A stretch of DNA of 64,000 nt from Catellatospora sichuanensis. GTDB taxonomy: Bacteria > Actinomycetota > Actinomycetes > Mycobacteriales > Micromonosporaceae. This document shows positions 26,236 through 34,795 of this stretch, one piece after another; position 1 is the stretch's first letter; each line of letters opens with the position of its first letter. The notes under the pieces are model-generated. The model made no database searches. It saw nothing but the letters and a program-made list of their open reading frames with translations, and had not been told where the DNA came from. A program made the position numbers and the translations under genes. The stretch spans positions 224,178 to 288,177 of the forward strand of contig NZ_ML660185.1 of assembly GCF_007483665.1 (NCBI RefSeq), read 5' to 3'.

Positions 26236-27909
26236 TCAGCGCCGCCGGTTGCGCATGGTCAGCTCGGTGAGCCCGTCCCGGGTGGCGACGACGGTGAGCT
26301 TGTCGCGCTCGCGTACCCGCCGGGTCGGGCCGGGTTTCCACAGCGGCCGGGGCTCGCCGAACTCGGTGACCGCGACCATCCGGATCGAGCCCGCCCGGTT
26401 CACGTTCTCCGTGGTCGTGCCGGCCAGCGGCGAGCCGGTGGGCACGAACATCTCGGCGATGAGCAGCACCCGCCGGTCGACGGCGATGGTGCCGATCACC
26501 TCCCGGCCCATCAGCGCCTCCGCGAACGCGGGCACCGCCATGTTGGACACGCTGCGCGACAGCGGCAGGTCGAACGTCGTGCGCACCCGGTCGGCGAGGT
26601 CGGGGTCGAACAGGCGCAGCACCACCCGCACCCGCTGCTGCAGCTTGCGGGCCCACAGCGCGGTCTGCAGGTTGGCCATGTCGGAGCGGTCCACCGCGAG
26701 CAGCGCCTTGCACCGGTCCACGCCCGCCTGGCGCAGCGTCGTCTCCCGGCTGGGGTCGCCGATGAGCAGGGGGATGTCCAACTCCCGGGCCAGCGGCACG
26801 CCGCGGGCGTTCTCGTCCTGGGCGATGGCGACCATGGTGATGCCGCGGTCGTGCAGCAGCCGCATGACCCGGGTGCCGACGCCGCCCAGGCCGACCACCA
26901 CGACGTGGCCGGAACGCGGCTGGATCAGCCGTAGCTGCGCCACGGCCAGGCGCGCCCGCACCGTGCCCTCCACCACCAGCGCGGTGACCAGCGGGATGAA
27001 CGCGAGCCCGGCGAGTCCGAGCAGCAGTTGCAGCGCCTGCTGCCGGGGCTGGTAGTCCGGTTCCGGCTGCGGGCCGCCGAGCACGGTGGCCGCGGCCTCG
27101 TAGAACGCCTCCCACGGCCGAAGGTCCAGGCTGAACGCCAGCGCGACACCCGCCGCGACGATGATCGCCAGCACGGCCGTGACGGCGATGCGGGTCTTGC
27201 GGGAGAACAGTGCCCCCAGGAACGACAGCACCAGGCCGGCCCACGACGGCCGCTTCGGGGTGAGCCGGCTCAGGCCGAGCGAGGTCTCCCACAGCGAGGC
27301 CGGACCGCGGTCCTCGGCGAGGACCAGGTCGGCGGTGCGCTCGTCGGCGGGGAGCACCTGTGGTGCGTCGCCGTCGGAGGTGTCGGCGAGCCCGCACACC
27401 ACGTCCTGGGGCACGACGTCGGTGCGTGGAGCGACGACCAGGGTGCGCCGGGCCACCTGCACCGGCGTCGCCGCCACCTCGCCGAGCGCGGTGGCGACCA
27501 GCTCCGGGCCGGCGATCTCCGCATCGGACAGCACGCGCGCGTTGCCGAGCAGCGACTCGATGTCCTGGCCCAGCGCGGTGTGGTACATCCGCAGCACCAG
27601 CCGCAGCCGGGGGGCGACGTCGCGGGCCAGCAGGGCGTGCGAGAGGTTGCCGACGTCGTCCTGCACCGTGAGCGCCAGCCCGGCCGCGGTGCCGACGTCG
27701 ACCCCGCGCAGCGCCTGCTCGTCGATGCGCTCGGCTACCACCAGCGCGACCTGGGCCAGGTCGGTGAAGTCGCGCGCCGTGGCCTGTTCCGCCTCGGTCA
27801 TCAGCACCACCACCTCGGCGCGGTAACGCTCCGAGAGCTGTTGCGCCAGGCGGTAGGTCAGGTCGTCCGATCCATTGAGGACGAAGTGGTTCGTGCGGGC
27901 AACGGGCAT
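26236..27909 (-). CDS. two-RCK TrkA-N protein with two membrane spans
   Basis: About 557 residues. A first Rossmann-like RCK domain (NHFVLNGSDDLTYRLAQQL) fills residues 5-150, two hydrophobic helices lie near residues 232-255 and 295-318, and a second RCK follows with HVVVVGLGGVGTRVMRLL, then TrkA-C-like sequence to the end. The layout matches potassium channel/CASTOR-like proteins, in which a pore helix and TxGxGD filter lie between the spans. Here that region reads FYEAAATVLGGPQPEPDY with no such filter, so it may not be a K+ channel. The start could also be 27933. Confidence 0.78.
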   Translation of the reverse strand: MPVARTNHFVLNGSDDLTYRLAQQLSERYRAEVVVLMTEAEQATARDFTDLAQVALVVAERIDEQALRGVDVGTAAGLALTVQDDVGNLSHALLARDVAPRLRLVLRMYHTALGQDIESLLGNARVLSDAEIAGPELVATALGEVAATPVQVARRTLVVAPRTDVVPQDVVCGLADTSDGDAPQVLPADERTADLVLAEDRGPASLWETSLGLSRLTPKRPSWAGLVLSFLGALFSRKTRIAVTAVLAIIVAAGVALAFSLDLRPWEAFYEAAATVLGGPQPEPDYQPRQQALQLLLGLAGLAFIPLVTALVVEGTVRARLAVAQLRLIQPRSGHVVVVGLGGVGTRVMRLLHDRGITMVAIAQDENARGVPLARELDIPLLIGDPSRETTLRQAGVDRCKALLAVDRSDMANLQTALWARKLQQRVRVVLRLFDPDLADRVRTTFDLPLSRSVSNMAVPAFAEALMGREVIGTIAVDRRVLLIAEMFVPTGSPLAGTTTENVNRAGSIRMVAVTEFGEPRPLWKPGPTRRVRERDKLTVVATRDGLTELTMRNRRR

Positions 27910-27979
27910 GCCGGAATGGTCGGCCCGCCGCATCGACAGGGGGTGACTTCCAGATGGCCGTACGGTGAACTGAGCCGTC

Positions 27980-28444
27980 TCAGCCGCGGCGCAGTGTCAT
28001 GAGCATCGCCGGATAGGGCCCGGCGGCTATCTCCGCCGTGGCCTGGTCGGCGGGGATCACGTTGTCCATGCGCAGCTGCAGGGTGGCGCCCGTCGCGTCG
28101 ATGATGATCCGCCAGCGCCAGCCGCCGCCGTAGTCGGCCTCCAGTTCGGCCACCGCACCGTCGCGCAGGGTGCCGGGCAGCGTGAACGCCGCGGGCTGCT
28201 GGTGCCACGAGTCGCTCCACAGCCCGACCAGGGCGTCGGGCTCCGTGCCCGCGCCCAGGGCGAGCAGGCCCTGCTGCGGGCCGTCGGTCGGGTGCGCCCA
28301 GGTATAGGCGACCGTGGTCATGTGGCCACCCGCCGCCGTGGCCAGCGTCAGCGTGGCGGGCGACTCGGCGAACTGGTCCTGGGGCATCAACCGGAAGCCG
28401 TTGGCCCCGGTCCAGGCCCCGGCCGCGCCCGAGAGAATCGTCAT
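27980..28444 (-). CDS. small DUF1579-like protein
   Basis: A 154-residue soluble protein: WTGANGFRLMPQDQF, a beta-rich middle with TVAYTWAHPTDGPQQGLL, and WRWRIIIDATGATLQLRMDNVIP. This is the barrel-like pattern of DUF1579/DUF1794-type proteins of unknown role. ATG 28444 has TAGCAT 6 nt upstream (28451-28456), so the mRNA is probably leaderless. It lies in the same direction as the RCK gene, about 70 nt away. Confidence 0.62.
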   Translation of the reverse strand: MTILSGAAGAWTGANGFRLMPQDQFAESPATLTLATAAGGHMTTVAYTWAHPTDGPQQGLLALGAGTEPDALVGLWSDSWHQQPAAFTLPGTLRDGAVAELEADYGGGWRWRIIIDATGATLQLRMDNVIPADQATAEIAAGPYPAMLMTLRRG

Positions 28445-28506
28445 TCGCGGATGCTAGCCGGTCGGTGCGTCATCGGCCGGTGACGCGCCTGCGCGACCTC
28501 CGGAGT

Positions 28507-28535
28507 GTGAGCGGTGTGTGAGGACTTCCGCTCAC
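28507..28535. promoter_or_regulatory. inverted repeat upstream of the dipeptidase gene
   Basis: GTGAGCGG (28507-28514) and CCGCTCAC (28528-28535) form a perfect 8-bp dyad in the 155-nt divergent region. It is about 65 nt before the dipeptidase start, in the range of an operator. Function is a guess. Confidence 0.3.
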
Positions 28536-28599
28536 GTCCACGTCGCAGCCGATCGGGTGGACTGGGCGCCGTGACCGACCTGACTAGCGAGGCGGCGGC

Positions 28600-29244
28600 A
28601 TGATCCTGCTGTCCGACCGCCGGATCTCCGCGATCGCCCTCGGCGACACCGGCGAACCCATGATCGACCTGCGTGAGGTGCCGGAGCTGCGGATCGACTC
28701 CCGGCTCGCCGACCCCGCCGGGGCGTACGCCCACCTGCGCGAAGGCGTCGCCCAGCGGCTGCTGGACGCGCAGCGCGCGCTGCCGGACGGGCTGCGGCTG
28801 CTGGTCGTCGAGGCGTACCGGCCGCTGCGCCTGCAGACGACGTACTTCGAGGACTACCAGGCCGAGTTGCGGGCCGCCCACCCGGAGTGGGACGCCGAGC
28901 GGCTGCACACCGAGGCGAGCAAGTACGTCGCGCCGCCCGACGTCGCGCCGCACAGCACCGGCGGCACGGTCGACCTGACCCTGTGCACCGAGCAGGGCAT
29001 GGAGCTGGACATGGGCACGGCCGTCAACGCGAGCCCGCTGGCCAGCGCCGACGCCTGCTTCACCGGCTCGCCGCACATCTCGGCGACGGCCCGTGAGCAC
29101 CGCGACCTGCTGTCGCTCGCACTGTCGGGCGTGGGCCTGGTCAACTACCCCACCGAGTGGTGGCACTGGTCCTACGGCGACCGCTACTGGGCCCTGCAGA
29201 CGCGCTCCGCGCAGACCCGGTACGGCCCGGTCGCGACGGTCTGA
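28600..29244 (+). CDS. VanX-like D-Ala-D-Ala dipeptidase (M15D)
   Basis: 214 residues with the landmarks of M15 dipeptidases: VVEAYRPLRLQ (the catalytic-site Arg loop), HSTGGTVDLTL (zinc ligands His and Asp), and EWWHWSYGDRYW (catalytic Glu and third zinc ligand His). VanX cleaves D-Ala-D-Ala dipeptide in glycopeptide resistance; DdpX-like homologues recycle cell-wall D-Ala. No vanH/vanA or vanRS neighbours are present, so a nutritional or wall-recycling role is as likely. No signal peptide, so it is cytoplasmic. Confidence 0.9.
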   Translation: MILLSDRRISAIALGDTGEPMIDLREVPELRIDSRLADPAGAYAHLREGVAQRLLDAQRALPDGLRLLVVEAYRPLRLQTTYFEDYQAELRAAHPEWDAERLHTEASKYVAPPDVAPHSTGGTVDLTLCTEQGMELDMGTAVNASPLASADACFTGSPHISATAREHRDLLSLALSGVGLVNYPTEWWHWSYGDRYWALQTRSAQTRYGPVATV

Positions 29245-29318
29245 GCGCCGGGCGGAACAAGCGGTGCGGGTCTGCGGTTGATCCAGCGGACGACATCCGA
29301 GATCACCGAGGAGTACCC

Positions 29319-30110
29319 ATGACCAGCTCCGCCGACGCCGTCATCGCCGCGCTGCGGTCCGGCCACGACTCGCTCGCCGCGTACGTGCGCGGCCTGCCGG
29401 AAGCGGACCTCACCGGCGCGTCCGGCGCGTCCGAGTGGGACGTGTCCCAGGTGCTCAGCCACCTGGGCAGCGGCGCCGAGATCCACCTCGGCACGGTCGA
29501 GGCGGCGCTGGAGGGCCGCCCCAACCCCGGGTTCGAGTTCAACCAGGGCGTGTGGGCGCGCTGGAACGCCATGAAGCCCGTCGACCGGGCCGAGGGCTTT
29601 CTCGCCGCCAACGACGCGCTGCTGGACCGGTACGAGTCGCTCGACGCCGGCACCCTGGCGGACCTGCGGATCGACATGGGCTTCCTGCCCGCGCCGGTCG
29701 ACGTCGCCACGGCGGCGAGCCTGCGGCTGAGCGAGTACACCTTCCACTCCTGGGACGTGCGGGTCGGCCGCGACCCGCAGGCCGTGCTCGCGCCGGAGGC
29801 GGTGCCGCTGCTCACCGGCACGCTCGGCGGCATGTTCGGCTGGCTGGCCAAGTCCGACGCGCTCGACGGCAGGGAGCTGACCCTGCGCGTCGAGACCACC
29901 GACCCCGATGCGGTCCACGGGCTCCGGCTCGCGGACAAGGTCGAGCTGGTCGACGCGCCGGCCGAGGCCGACGGGGTGCTGCGGCTGCCCGCCGAGGCCT
30001 GGCTGCGCCTGATCGTCGGCCGGCTGTCGCCGCAGCACAACCCGGCCGGCGTCGAGGCTACGGGCGAAGCCGACCTGGTACTGCTCCGCCAGGTGTTCCG
30101 CGGATTCTGA
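29319..30110 (+). CDS. mycothiol-dependent maleylpyruvate isomerase-like protein
   Basis: 263 residues: an N-terminal DinB/MDMPI helical bundle (HDSLAAYVRGLPEADLTGASGASEWDVSQVLSHLGSG, with a zinc-type His), a conserved YTFHSWDVRVGRDP segment in the middle, and a C-terminal SCP2/MDMPI-C beta domain ending ATGEADLVLLRQVFRGF. The family is confined largely to mycothiol-using actinobacteria. The reaction here is unknown. CCGAGGAG precedes ATG 29319. Confidence 0.86.
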   Translation: MTSSADAVIAALRSGHDSLAAYVRGLPEADLTGASGASEWDVSQVLSHLGSGAEIHLGTVEAALEGRPNPGFEFNQGVWARWNAMKPVDRAEGFLAANDALLDRYESLDAGTLADLRIDMGFLPAPVDVATAASLRLSEYTFHSWDVRVGRDPQAVLAPEAVPLLTGTLGGMFGWLAKSDALDGRELTLRVETTDPDAVHGLRLADKVELVDAPAEADGVLRLPAEAWLRLIVGRLSPQHNPAGVEATGEADLVLLRQVFRGF

Positions 30111-30120
30111 TCCAGGCTCG

Positions 30121-30159
30121 CCTCCCGCCTGCGACCGTCCGACGGCCGCGGACGGGAGG
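30121..30159 (+). terminator. weak nested hairpin after the MDMPI-like gene
   Basis: CCTCCC/GGGAGG ends with an inner GTCCG/CGGAC pairing inside the 108-nt gap after the stop at 30110. There is no T-run, so its efficiency is doubtful. Confidence 0.4.
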
Positions 30160-30218
30160 TACTGAGCTGGTATGAGCTTGTTTCACCGTTTTGATCGCGT
30201 CTGAGCTGTGACACTACG

Positions 30219-32048
30219 GTGGTGACCGGCGTTGACGACCGTGCGGGGCTGCTCGAGGGAGTCGACCTGCGCGCGCTGGTACGGCGCTACGAGCCGGTGC
30301 TGTGCTTCACCGCGGGCGAGATGTTCTTCCCGATGCCCGTCGACACGTACCTGGCCGGGGCGGCGCTGTGGGCCTCGCACCACACCTCGCGCGGCAGCCC
30401 GACGCTGTTGATCGACCACGGCGAGCTGAACCCCGAGCGGCTGGCCGAGTCGGCTCGCGCCCATCCCGAGGCCGCACTGTTCCTGCGCTACGCCCCACGC
30501 GGCCTGCACCGCCGTGAGCTGCGGGAATGGCGGCGCAGGCCGGACCGGCCGAAGTTCACCGGGGTGTCCCGGCTGGCGGCGGTCGGGCTGCTCGGCCGGT
30601 TCATCGACTCCCTGCTGCGCCTGTCGCTGACGCTGCGCGGCCGGGTCCCCGGCGGGCTCACGGCCGCGGTGCAGCGCCAGTACGCGGCCGCCGGTCCGCA
30701 GACCGACGCCTACCACGCCCATGTCAGCTCGGACGGCGGCTACGTCGTCATCCAGTACTGGTTCCTGTACGCGATGAACGACTGGCGGTCGAGCTTCAGC
30801 GGCGTCAACGACCACGAGTCCGACTGGGAGCAGCTGACCCTCTACCTGGTGCCGTCGCCCGACGGGCCGGACGGCTTCGAGCTGGCCTGGGTGGCGCTGT
30901 CCTCCCACGACGAGGTCGGCGACGAGCTGCGCCGCCGCCCCGACGACCCCGACCTGACCTGGGTCGACGGCACGCACCTGATGGCCAACGCGGGCGCGGG
31001 CTCGCACTCGGGGGCCTACCTGCCGGGCGACTACCTGGTGCGGGTGCAGCCGCCGTCGCTGGAGGGCGTCCTCAACACGGTGATCCGGGTCCGCGCGCTG
31101 CTGTTCCCGTGGACGCGCGGCAATGCCGCCGAGGGTCTGGGTATCCCGTACGTCGACTACCGGCGCGGCGACGGGGCGCACATCGGGCCCGGCACGGGCC
31201 GACCGTGGACCCCGATCCTGATCGACTCGGGCACGCCCTGGGTGCGCGACTACCGCGGGCTGTGGGGACTGGACACGGAGGACCCGTTCGGCGGCGAGCG
31301 CGCGCCCGCCGGTCCCCGCTACGAGCGCAGCGGCGCGATCCGTGCCTCCTGGGGCGACCCGGTCGGCTGGGCGGGCCTGGACAAGGTGCCGCCGACGCCC
31401 GCGCGGGCGCTGCGGGCCGGGGCCGACCGGGTGCGCGAGCTGGACGAGACGATCACCGAGCTCGACGGCCGGATCGCCGACGGGCAGGACGAGCTGCGGC
31501 GCATGTCGGCCGGGCTCGAGGTGCTGCCGCCGACGGTGACCGCGAGCCGCCGCGGCGGCGACGGCGCGGCCGCCGCACTGATCGCGCAGGAGCAGGCCAT
31601 GGCACTGCTGCGGGCCCGCCGTCGCGCGGCGGTCAACGAACGCGACCAGCTCCGCGCGGTGGGCGGCGTGCCGCCGCTGCCTCCGCCGCACGCGCACCTG
31701 CGCAACCGCGTCGTGCCCGACGTCGCCGCGCCCGCGGGCGCGCTGCTGCGGTTCTGGGCCGGGGCGTCGCTGTCCGTGCTGCTGCTCCTGCTCGGCTTCG
31801 CGCTGCTGCTGGAGCAGGGTTCGCTGCTGTTCGCGTGCACGCTGGCGGTGCTGGCGGTGATGGGCATCGAGGCGGTGCTGCGCCGCCGCCTGCTGCTGTT
31901 CCTGCTGAGCCTGGTCATCCTCATCGGCGTCGGCTGGCTGACCTGGCTGCTGGTCACCAACCTGCGGATCGCGTTCGGCGTGCTCGCCGTGGCCGCGGCC
32001 GTCGCGATCGGCACTGCGAACCTGCGCAACCTGTTCGGCCGCCGCTGA
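30219..32048 (+). CDS. large Vps62/DUF946-like protein with C-terminal spans
   Basis: 609 residues. The N-terminal two thirds contain YEPVLCFTAGEMFFPM, IQYWFLYAMNDWRSSF and NDHESDWEQLTLYL, which recall the Vps62/DUF946 type (aqueous beta-rich domain with HE-DWE). A Glu/Arg-rich coiled-coil-like helix lies around residues 405-490. Four hydrophobic helices fill residues 505-605, ending LRNLFGRR. It is thus anchored by its C-terminus with the large domain in the cytoplasm or outside. The GTG start at 30219 is poorly supported by a ribosome site. Function unknown. Confidence 0.6.
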   Translation: MVTGVDDRAGLLEGVDLRALVRRYEPVLCFTAGEMFFPMPVDTYLAGAALWASHHTSRGSPTLLIDHGELNPERLAESARAHPEAALFLRYAPRGLHRRELREWRRRPDRPKFTGVSRLAAVGLLGRFIDSLLRLSLTLRGRVPGGLTAAVQRQYAAAGPQTDAYHAHVSSDGGYVVIQYWFLYAMNDWRSSFSGVNDHESDWEQLTLYLVPSPDGPDGFELAWVALSSHDEVGDELRRRPDDPDLTWVDGTHLMANAGAGSHSGAYLPGDYLVRVQPPSLEGVLNTVIRVRALLFPWTRGNAAEGLGIPYVDYRRGDGAHIGPGTGRPWTPILIDSGTPWVRDYRGLWGLDTEDPFGGERAPAGPRYERSGAIRASWGDPVGWAGLDKVPPTPARALRAGADRVRELDETITELDGRIADGQDELRRMSAGLEVLPPTVTASRRGGDGAAAALIAQEQAMALLRARRRAAVNERDQLRAVGGVPPLPPPHAHLRNRVVPDVAAPAGALLRFWAGASLSVLLLLLGFALLLEQGSLLFACTLAVLAVMGIEAVLRRRLLLFLLSLVILIGVGWLTWLLVTNLRIAFGVLAVAAAVAIGTANLRNLFGRR

Positions 32049-32084
32049 CCCGGAACCGACCCGTCGCGCGTCACGCGCGGTGGG

Positions 32085-33260
32085 TCAGCTCCGGACCTGG
32101 ATCAGGCCGTGCGTGCCGTCCAGGCGCCAGCCGATCCCGGCGGCGTCCAGCGCCGCGACGTCCGGTGCGCCGACCAGGACCTCTGACTTGAGCGTACGCA
32201 GCGCCGCGACCGCCCCGGGGAAGTACGCGGTCACCGCGTCGAACGGGGTGTGCGCGGGCCAGTGGCGGTCACCGACGAGGCGGCGGTAGTTCAGGTCGCC
32301 CTTCACGAGGGTCAGCTTCGCCGACCGGAACCGTGCGGCGAGGTCGTCAGGCAGGTCGTGATAGCTCAACGGCTCGCAGTAGAACGGGTGGGTCGCCACC
32401 TCCAGGGACCCGTCGTTCAGCGCCGTCCACAGCCGTTCGCGCAGCGCGGGCTCCGCGTCCGCCAATCGTCGCAGGCAGGACAGCAGGTCGTGCAGCATGG
32501 CGTCGGAGACGAAGTACGGCTGGGGCTTGAGGTGCAGTTCGACCCGGTCGGTCAGTCCGTTGCGCAGCAGCACGTCGACGAGGACCAGGTCGGGGATGAG
32601 TTCCCGCCCGGCGTTGTCGGCGACCAGGCAGACCGTGCCGCGGGTGCCGGGCGCGAGGATGCGCCGCAGCACCGCGCTGTCGTCGGCGACCAGGTCGGAC
32701 GCCTGCTTGCGGTGCTCGGCCTCCGGGTCGGACACCCGGGTCGCCAGGTCGGCCCGATTGCCCCAGAGCGCGGCGTCCACGGCCGCGGTGAGCTGCTGTT
32801 CGGCGGGGCGGGTGGCCAGGTCGGCCAGTACGGCGAGGTCGGCGTCGAGCGCGGGGTCGGCCAGCTCCGCCGACTTCTGCGGCGTGAACGGGTCCAGGCC
32901 GCGCCACGGGCCGGGGCGGAAGTACTCCACGGCTTCCAGCAGCCGCCGGTAGAAGTAGTTCTCCGACCACAGGAACGGCACGTCGTACCAGCGCATGCCC
33001 AGATAGGGTGCGCTCCAGCAGGCCCAGTCGGCGGCGTCGTGCGCGTCGGCGGGCAGCGGCTCCACGACGCCCGAGACGGCGTCCTCGGCGAGCGCGGCCA
33101 GCGCGGCGCGGATGCGCGGCGGGTAGGGGAATGCGGCGGCCACCTGCTCGATGATCGCCGGATGCCGGTCGTGCAGCACCCGCCAGGTGAACGAGCCAGG
33201 CACGTCGCTGAGGATCGGCGGCGCCTCGGGCAGCACCTGCTTGCGGTCAGCCTCGGACAC
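32085..33260 (-). CDS. DUF89/ARMT1-like phosphatase family protein
   Basis: 391 residues with the DUF89 signatures CLVADNAGRELIPDLVLVDVLL (metal-binding Asp-Asn) and VKGDLNYRRLVGDRHW (the KGDLNYR motif), plus an N-terminal helical region with FLWSENYFYRRLLEAVEYF. DUF89 proteins are metal-dependent phosphatases of damaged sugar phosphates; the eukaryotic ARMT1 branch shares these motifs. It is cytoplasmic. The gene is isolated, ending 37 nt from the convergent large membrane protein gene. Confidence 0.88.
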   Translation of the reverse strand: MSEADRKQVLPEAPPILSDVPGSFTWRVLHDRHPAIIEQVAAAFPYPPRIRAALAALAEDAVSGVVEPLPADAHDAADWACWSAPYLGMRWYDVPFLWSENYFYRRLLEAVEYFRPGPWRGLDPFTPQKSAELADPALDADLAVLADLATRPAEQQLTAAVDAALWGNRADLATRVSDPEAEHRKQASDLVADDSAVLRRILAPGTRGTVCLVADNAGRELIPDLVLVDVLLRNGLTDRVELHLKPQPYFVSDAMLHDLLSCLRRLADAEPALRERLWTALNDGSLEVATHPFYCEPLSYHDLPDDLAARFRSAKLTLVKGDLNYRRLVGDRHWPAHTPFDAVTAYFPGAVAALRTLKSEVLVGAPDVAALDAAGIGWRLDGTHGLIQVRS

Positions 33261-33412
33261 TCGTCGCCCCCGCCGTCGTCTGTCAACCGATCATCGGCAG
33301 TCTAATGCGATGCCAGTGGCCGCCTCTGGACAGGTCGCATCGATCCGGTGTCACGTCGTCCGGGGCGCCTAATGGCGTTGACCGTGCGGTGCGGATGCGG
33401 TTCGCTGGCCGC

Positions 33413-33853
33413 ATGCCTCACCTTCACGTCCGTCCGGTGCGGAGCGAAACCGAGATCGCGGACTGGCGGCACGCGCACAATGTGATCATCCCGGGAGACC
33501 CGCTCAGCCTGGACGAGGTGCGCGAGCGGCTGGGCCGTAACCAGCTTGAAGTCGCGTACCAGGGCGAGGTGCTCGTGGGATGCACCACGGTGCGGCCACC
33601 GGCCGACGCCGGCGCGGCGGCCGTCGTGATCGTCCGGGTGTTTCCGGAGCACCGCGGGCAGGGGATCGGGCGGCAGCTGTACACCCGTGCGCTGGAGCAG
33701 GCGGGGGCGCTGGGTGGGGACGGGATCGAGACGATCGTGTGGGCGGCGAACACCGGCGGCCTGCGGTTCGCGCAGGCCGCCGGGTTCGTCGAGGTGTCCC
33801 GCTATCTGCCGCCGGACGAGGACGTCCCGTATGTCACGCTGCGGCTGACCTGA
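33413..33853 (+). CDS. GNAT family N-acetyltransferase
   Basis: 146 residues with the GNAT acetyl-CoA motif VVIVRVFPEHRGQGIGRQLY, and a C-terminal strand WAANTGGLRFAQAAGFVEVSRY that includes the usual N-x-GG---F-A-GF pattern. The acceptor substrate is unknown. ATG 33413 begins MPHLHVRPV; an upstream start at 33395 would add a few residues. It ends 2 nt before the convergent lipoprotein gene. Confidence 0.85.
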   Translation: MPHLHVRPVRSETEIADWRHAHNVIIPGDPLSLDEVRERLGRNQLEVAYQGEVLVGCTTVRPPADAGAAAVVIVRVFPEHRGQGIGRQLYTRALEQAGALGGDGIETIVWAANTGGLRFAQAAGFVEVSRYLPPDEDVPYVTLRLT

Positions 33854-33855
33854 CC

Positions 33856-34704
33856 TCAGTCGATCTTGGCTGCGGTGATCGCGTTGCCGCCGCCGAGCTT
33901 GCTGCCGCTCACCGTGAACGTCCAGGTCCCGGAGCCCAGCGGCAGGCCGTTCACCCGCACGGTCCACGTGCTCCCGTTCTGGGTGGGCTCGGTCTGGCTG
34001 CCGGTCGGCGGGGTCTTGCCGGTGAACATGTTCGCGATCGACGAGCTGGCATAGCGGGTCATCCGCTGCTTGTTGCCGTCGCCCCAGGCGGCCATGAAGA
34101 AGCTGACGTAACCGGCCGCGTCGGTCGGATACTGCGTGCGGTTGAGGAACACGTCGACGGTCGCCGTCGGGTGGCCGAGCTGGGTGTCCTCCATGGTCAG
34201 CCGGGCGTCGTCGCCGTGCGCGTTGCGGTAGTTGCAGGCGGTGCGCCCGCTGCCGGCCGGTTCGCAGTTCAGCGTGGTCCACTGGCTGTTGGGCTTGCCG
34301 TGGCCCATGAACTGCGACACCGCAGCCTGCGCGGCGTACTGGTCGAGTTTGGACTTGCTGCCGGAGGCCCATGCGGCCAGCGCGGCCAGGCCGTAGTCCT
34401 TGGCCGACTTCGGGAAGGTCGGGCCCTGGTTGCCGCTGCCACCGGTCGACGACGGCTGCGGCGTCGCGGCGGCGGAGCCGGACGGCAGGGCGCTCGCGCT
34501 CGTCCCGGGGCTCTCCGTGATCACCGTGTTGGCACTGGCACTGGCCTGCGGGTCGCCCTTCTTGCCGCAGGCGGCGGTGCCCAGCAGGGCGAAGACGAGC
34601 ACACCGGCGGCGGCGGTACGGGCGGTGCGGTGTGGACGGTCGTGCAGTCTATGGGTTCGCGTGCCGTTGCCCGGGGCGGCGTGGCGCAGCGGAGAGGCGG
34701 TCAT
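33856..34704 (-). CDS. lipoprotein with two NTF2-like repeats
   Basis: 282 residues. After a basic N-terminus comes a lipobox VFALLGTAACG (Cys near residue 46), then a Ser/Thr/Pro-rich linker of about 40 residues, then two similar halves. Each half has AAWASGSKSKLDQYAAQAAVSQF or AAWGDGNKQRMTRYASSSIANMF followed by a beta-rich stretch, suggesting duplicated NTF2-like domains. TACCGT lies 7 nt before ATG 34704 (leaderless). The role is unknown, perhaps ligand or stress sensing at the outer face of the membrane. Confidence 0.78.
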   Translation of the reverse strand: MTASPLRHAAPGNGTRTHRLHDRPHRTARTAAAGVLVFALLGTAACGKKGDPQASASANTVITESPGTSASALPSGSAAATPQPSSTGGSGNQGPTFPKSAKDYGLAALAAWASGSKSKLDQYAAQAAVSQFMGHGKPNSQWTTLNCEPAGSGRTACNYRNAHGDDARLTMEDTQLGHPTATVDVFLNRTQYPTDAAGYVSFFMAAWGDGNKQRMTRYASSSIANMFTGKTPPTGSQTEPTQNGSTWTVRVNGLPLGSGTWTFTVSGSKLGGGNAITAAKID

Positions 34705-34795
34705 GGCGGACACGGTAAGTTGATCGACCGGCGTTGCCTAGGACCCGTCGCAAATCCGACCTCGCACCGACCCCGGCCCGGCGTAACCGGTGCGG

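Noticed and set aside
28507-28535. Transcription terminator for the gene at 28444
   Set aside because: It is upstream of both flanking genes, so an operator is more sensible.
28600-29244. Proof of a glycopeptide-resistance cluster
   Set aside because: Only a VanX-like gene is present and no ligase or dehydrogenase is near.
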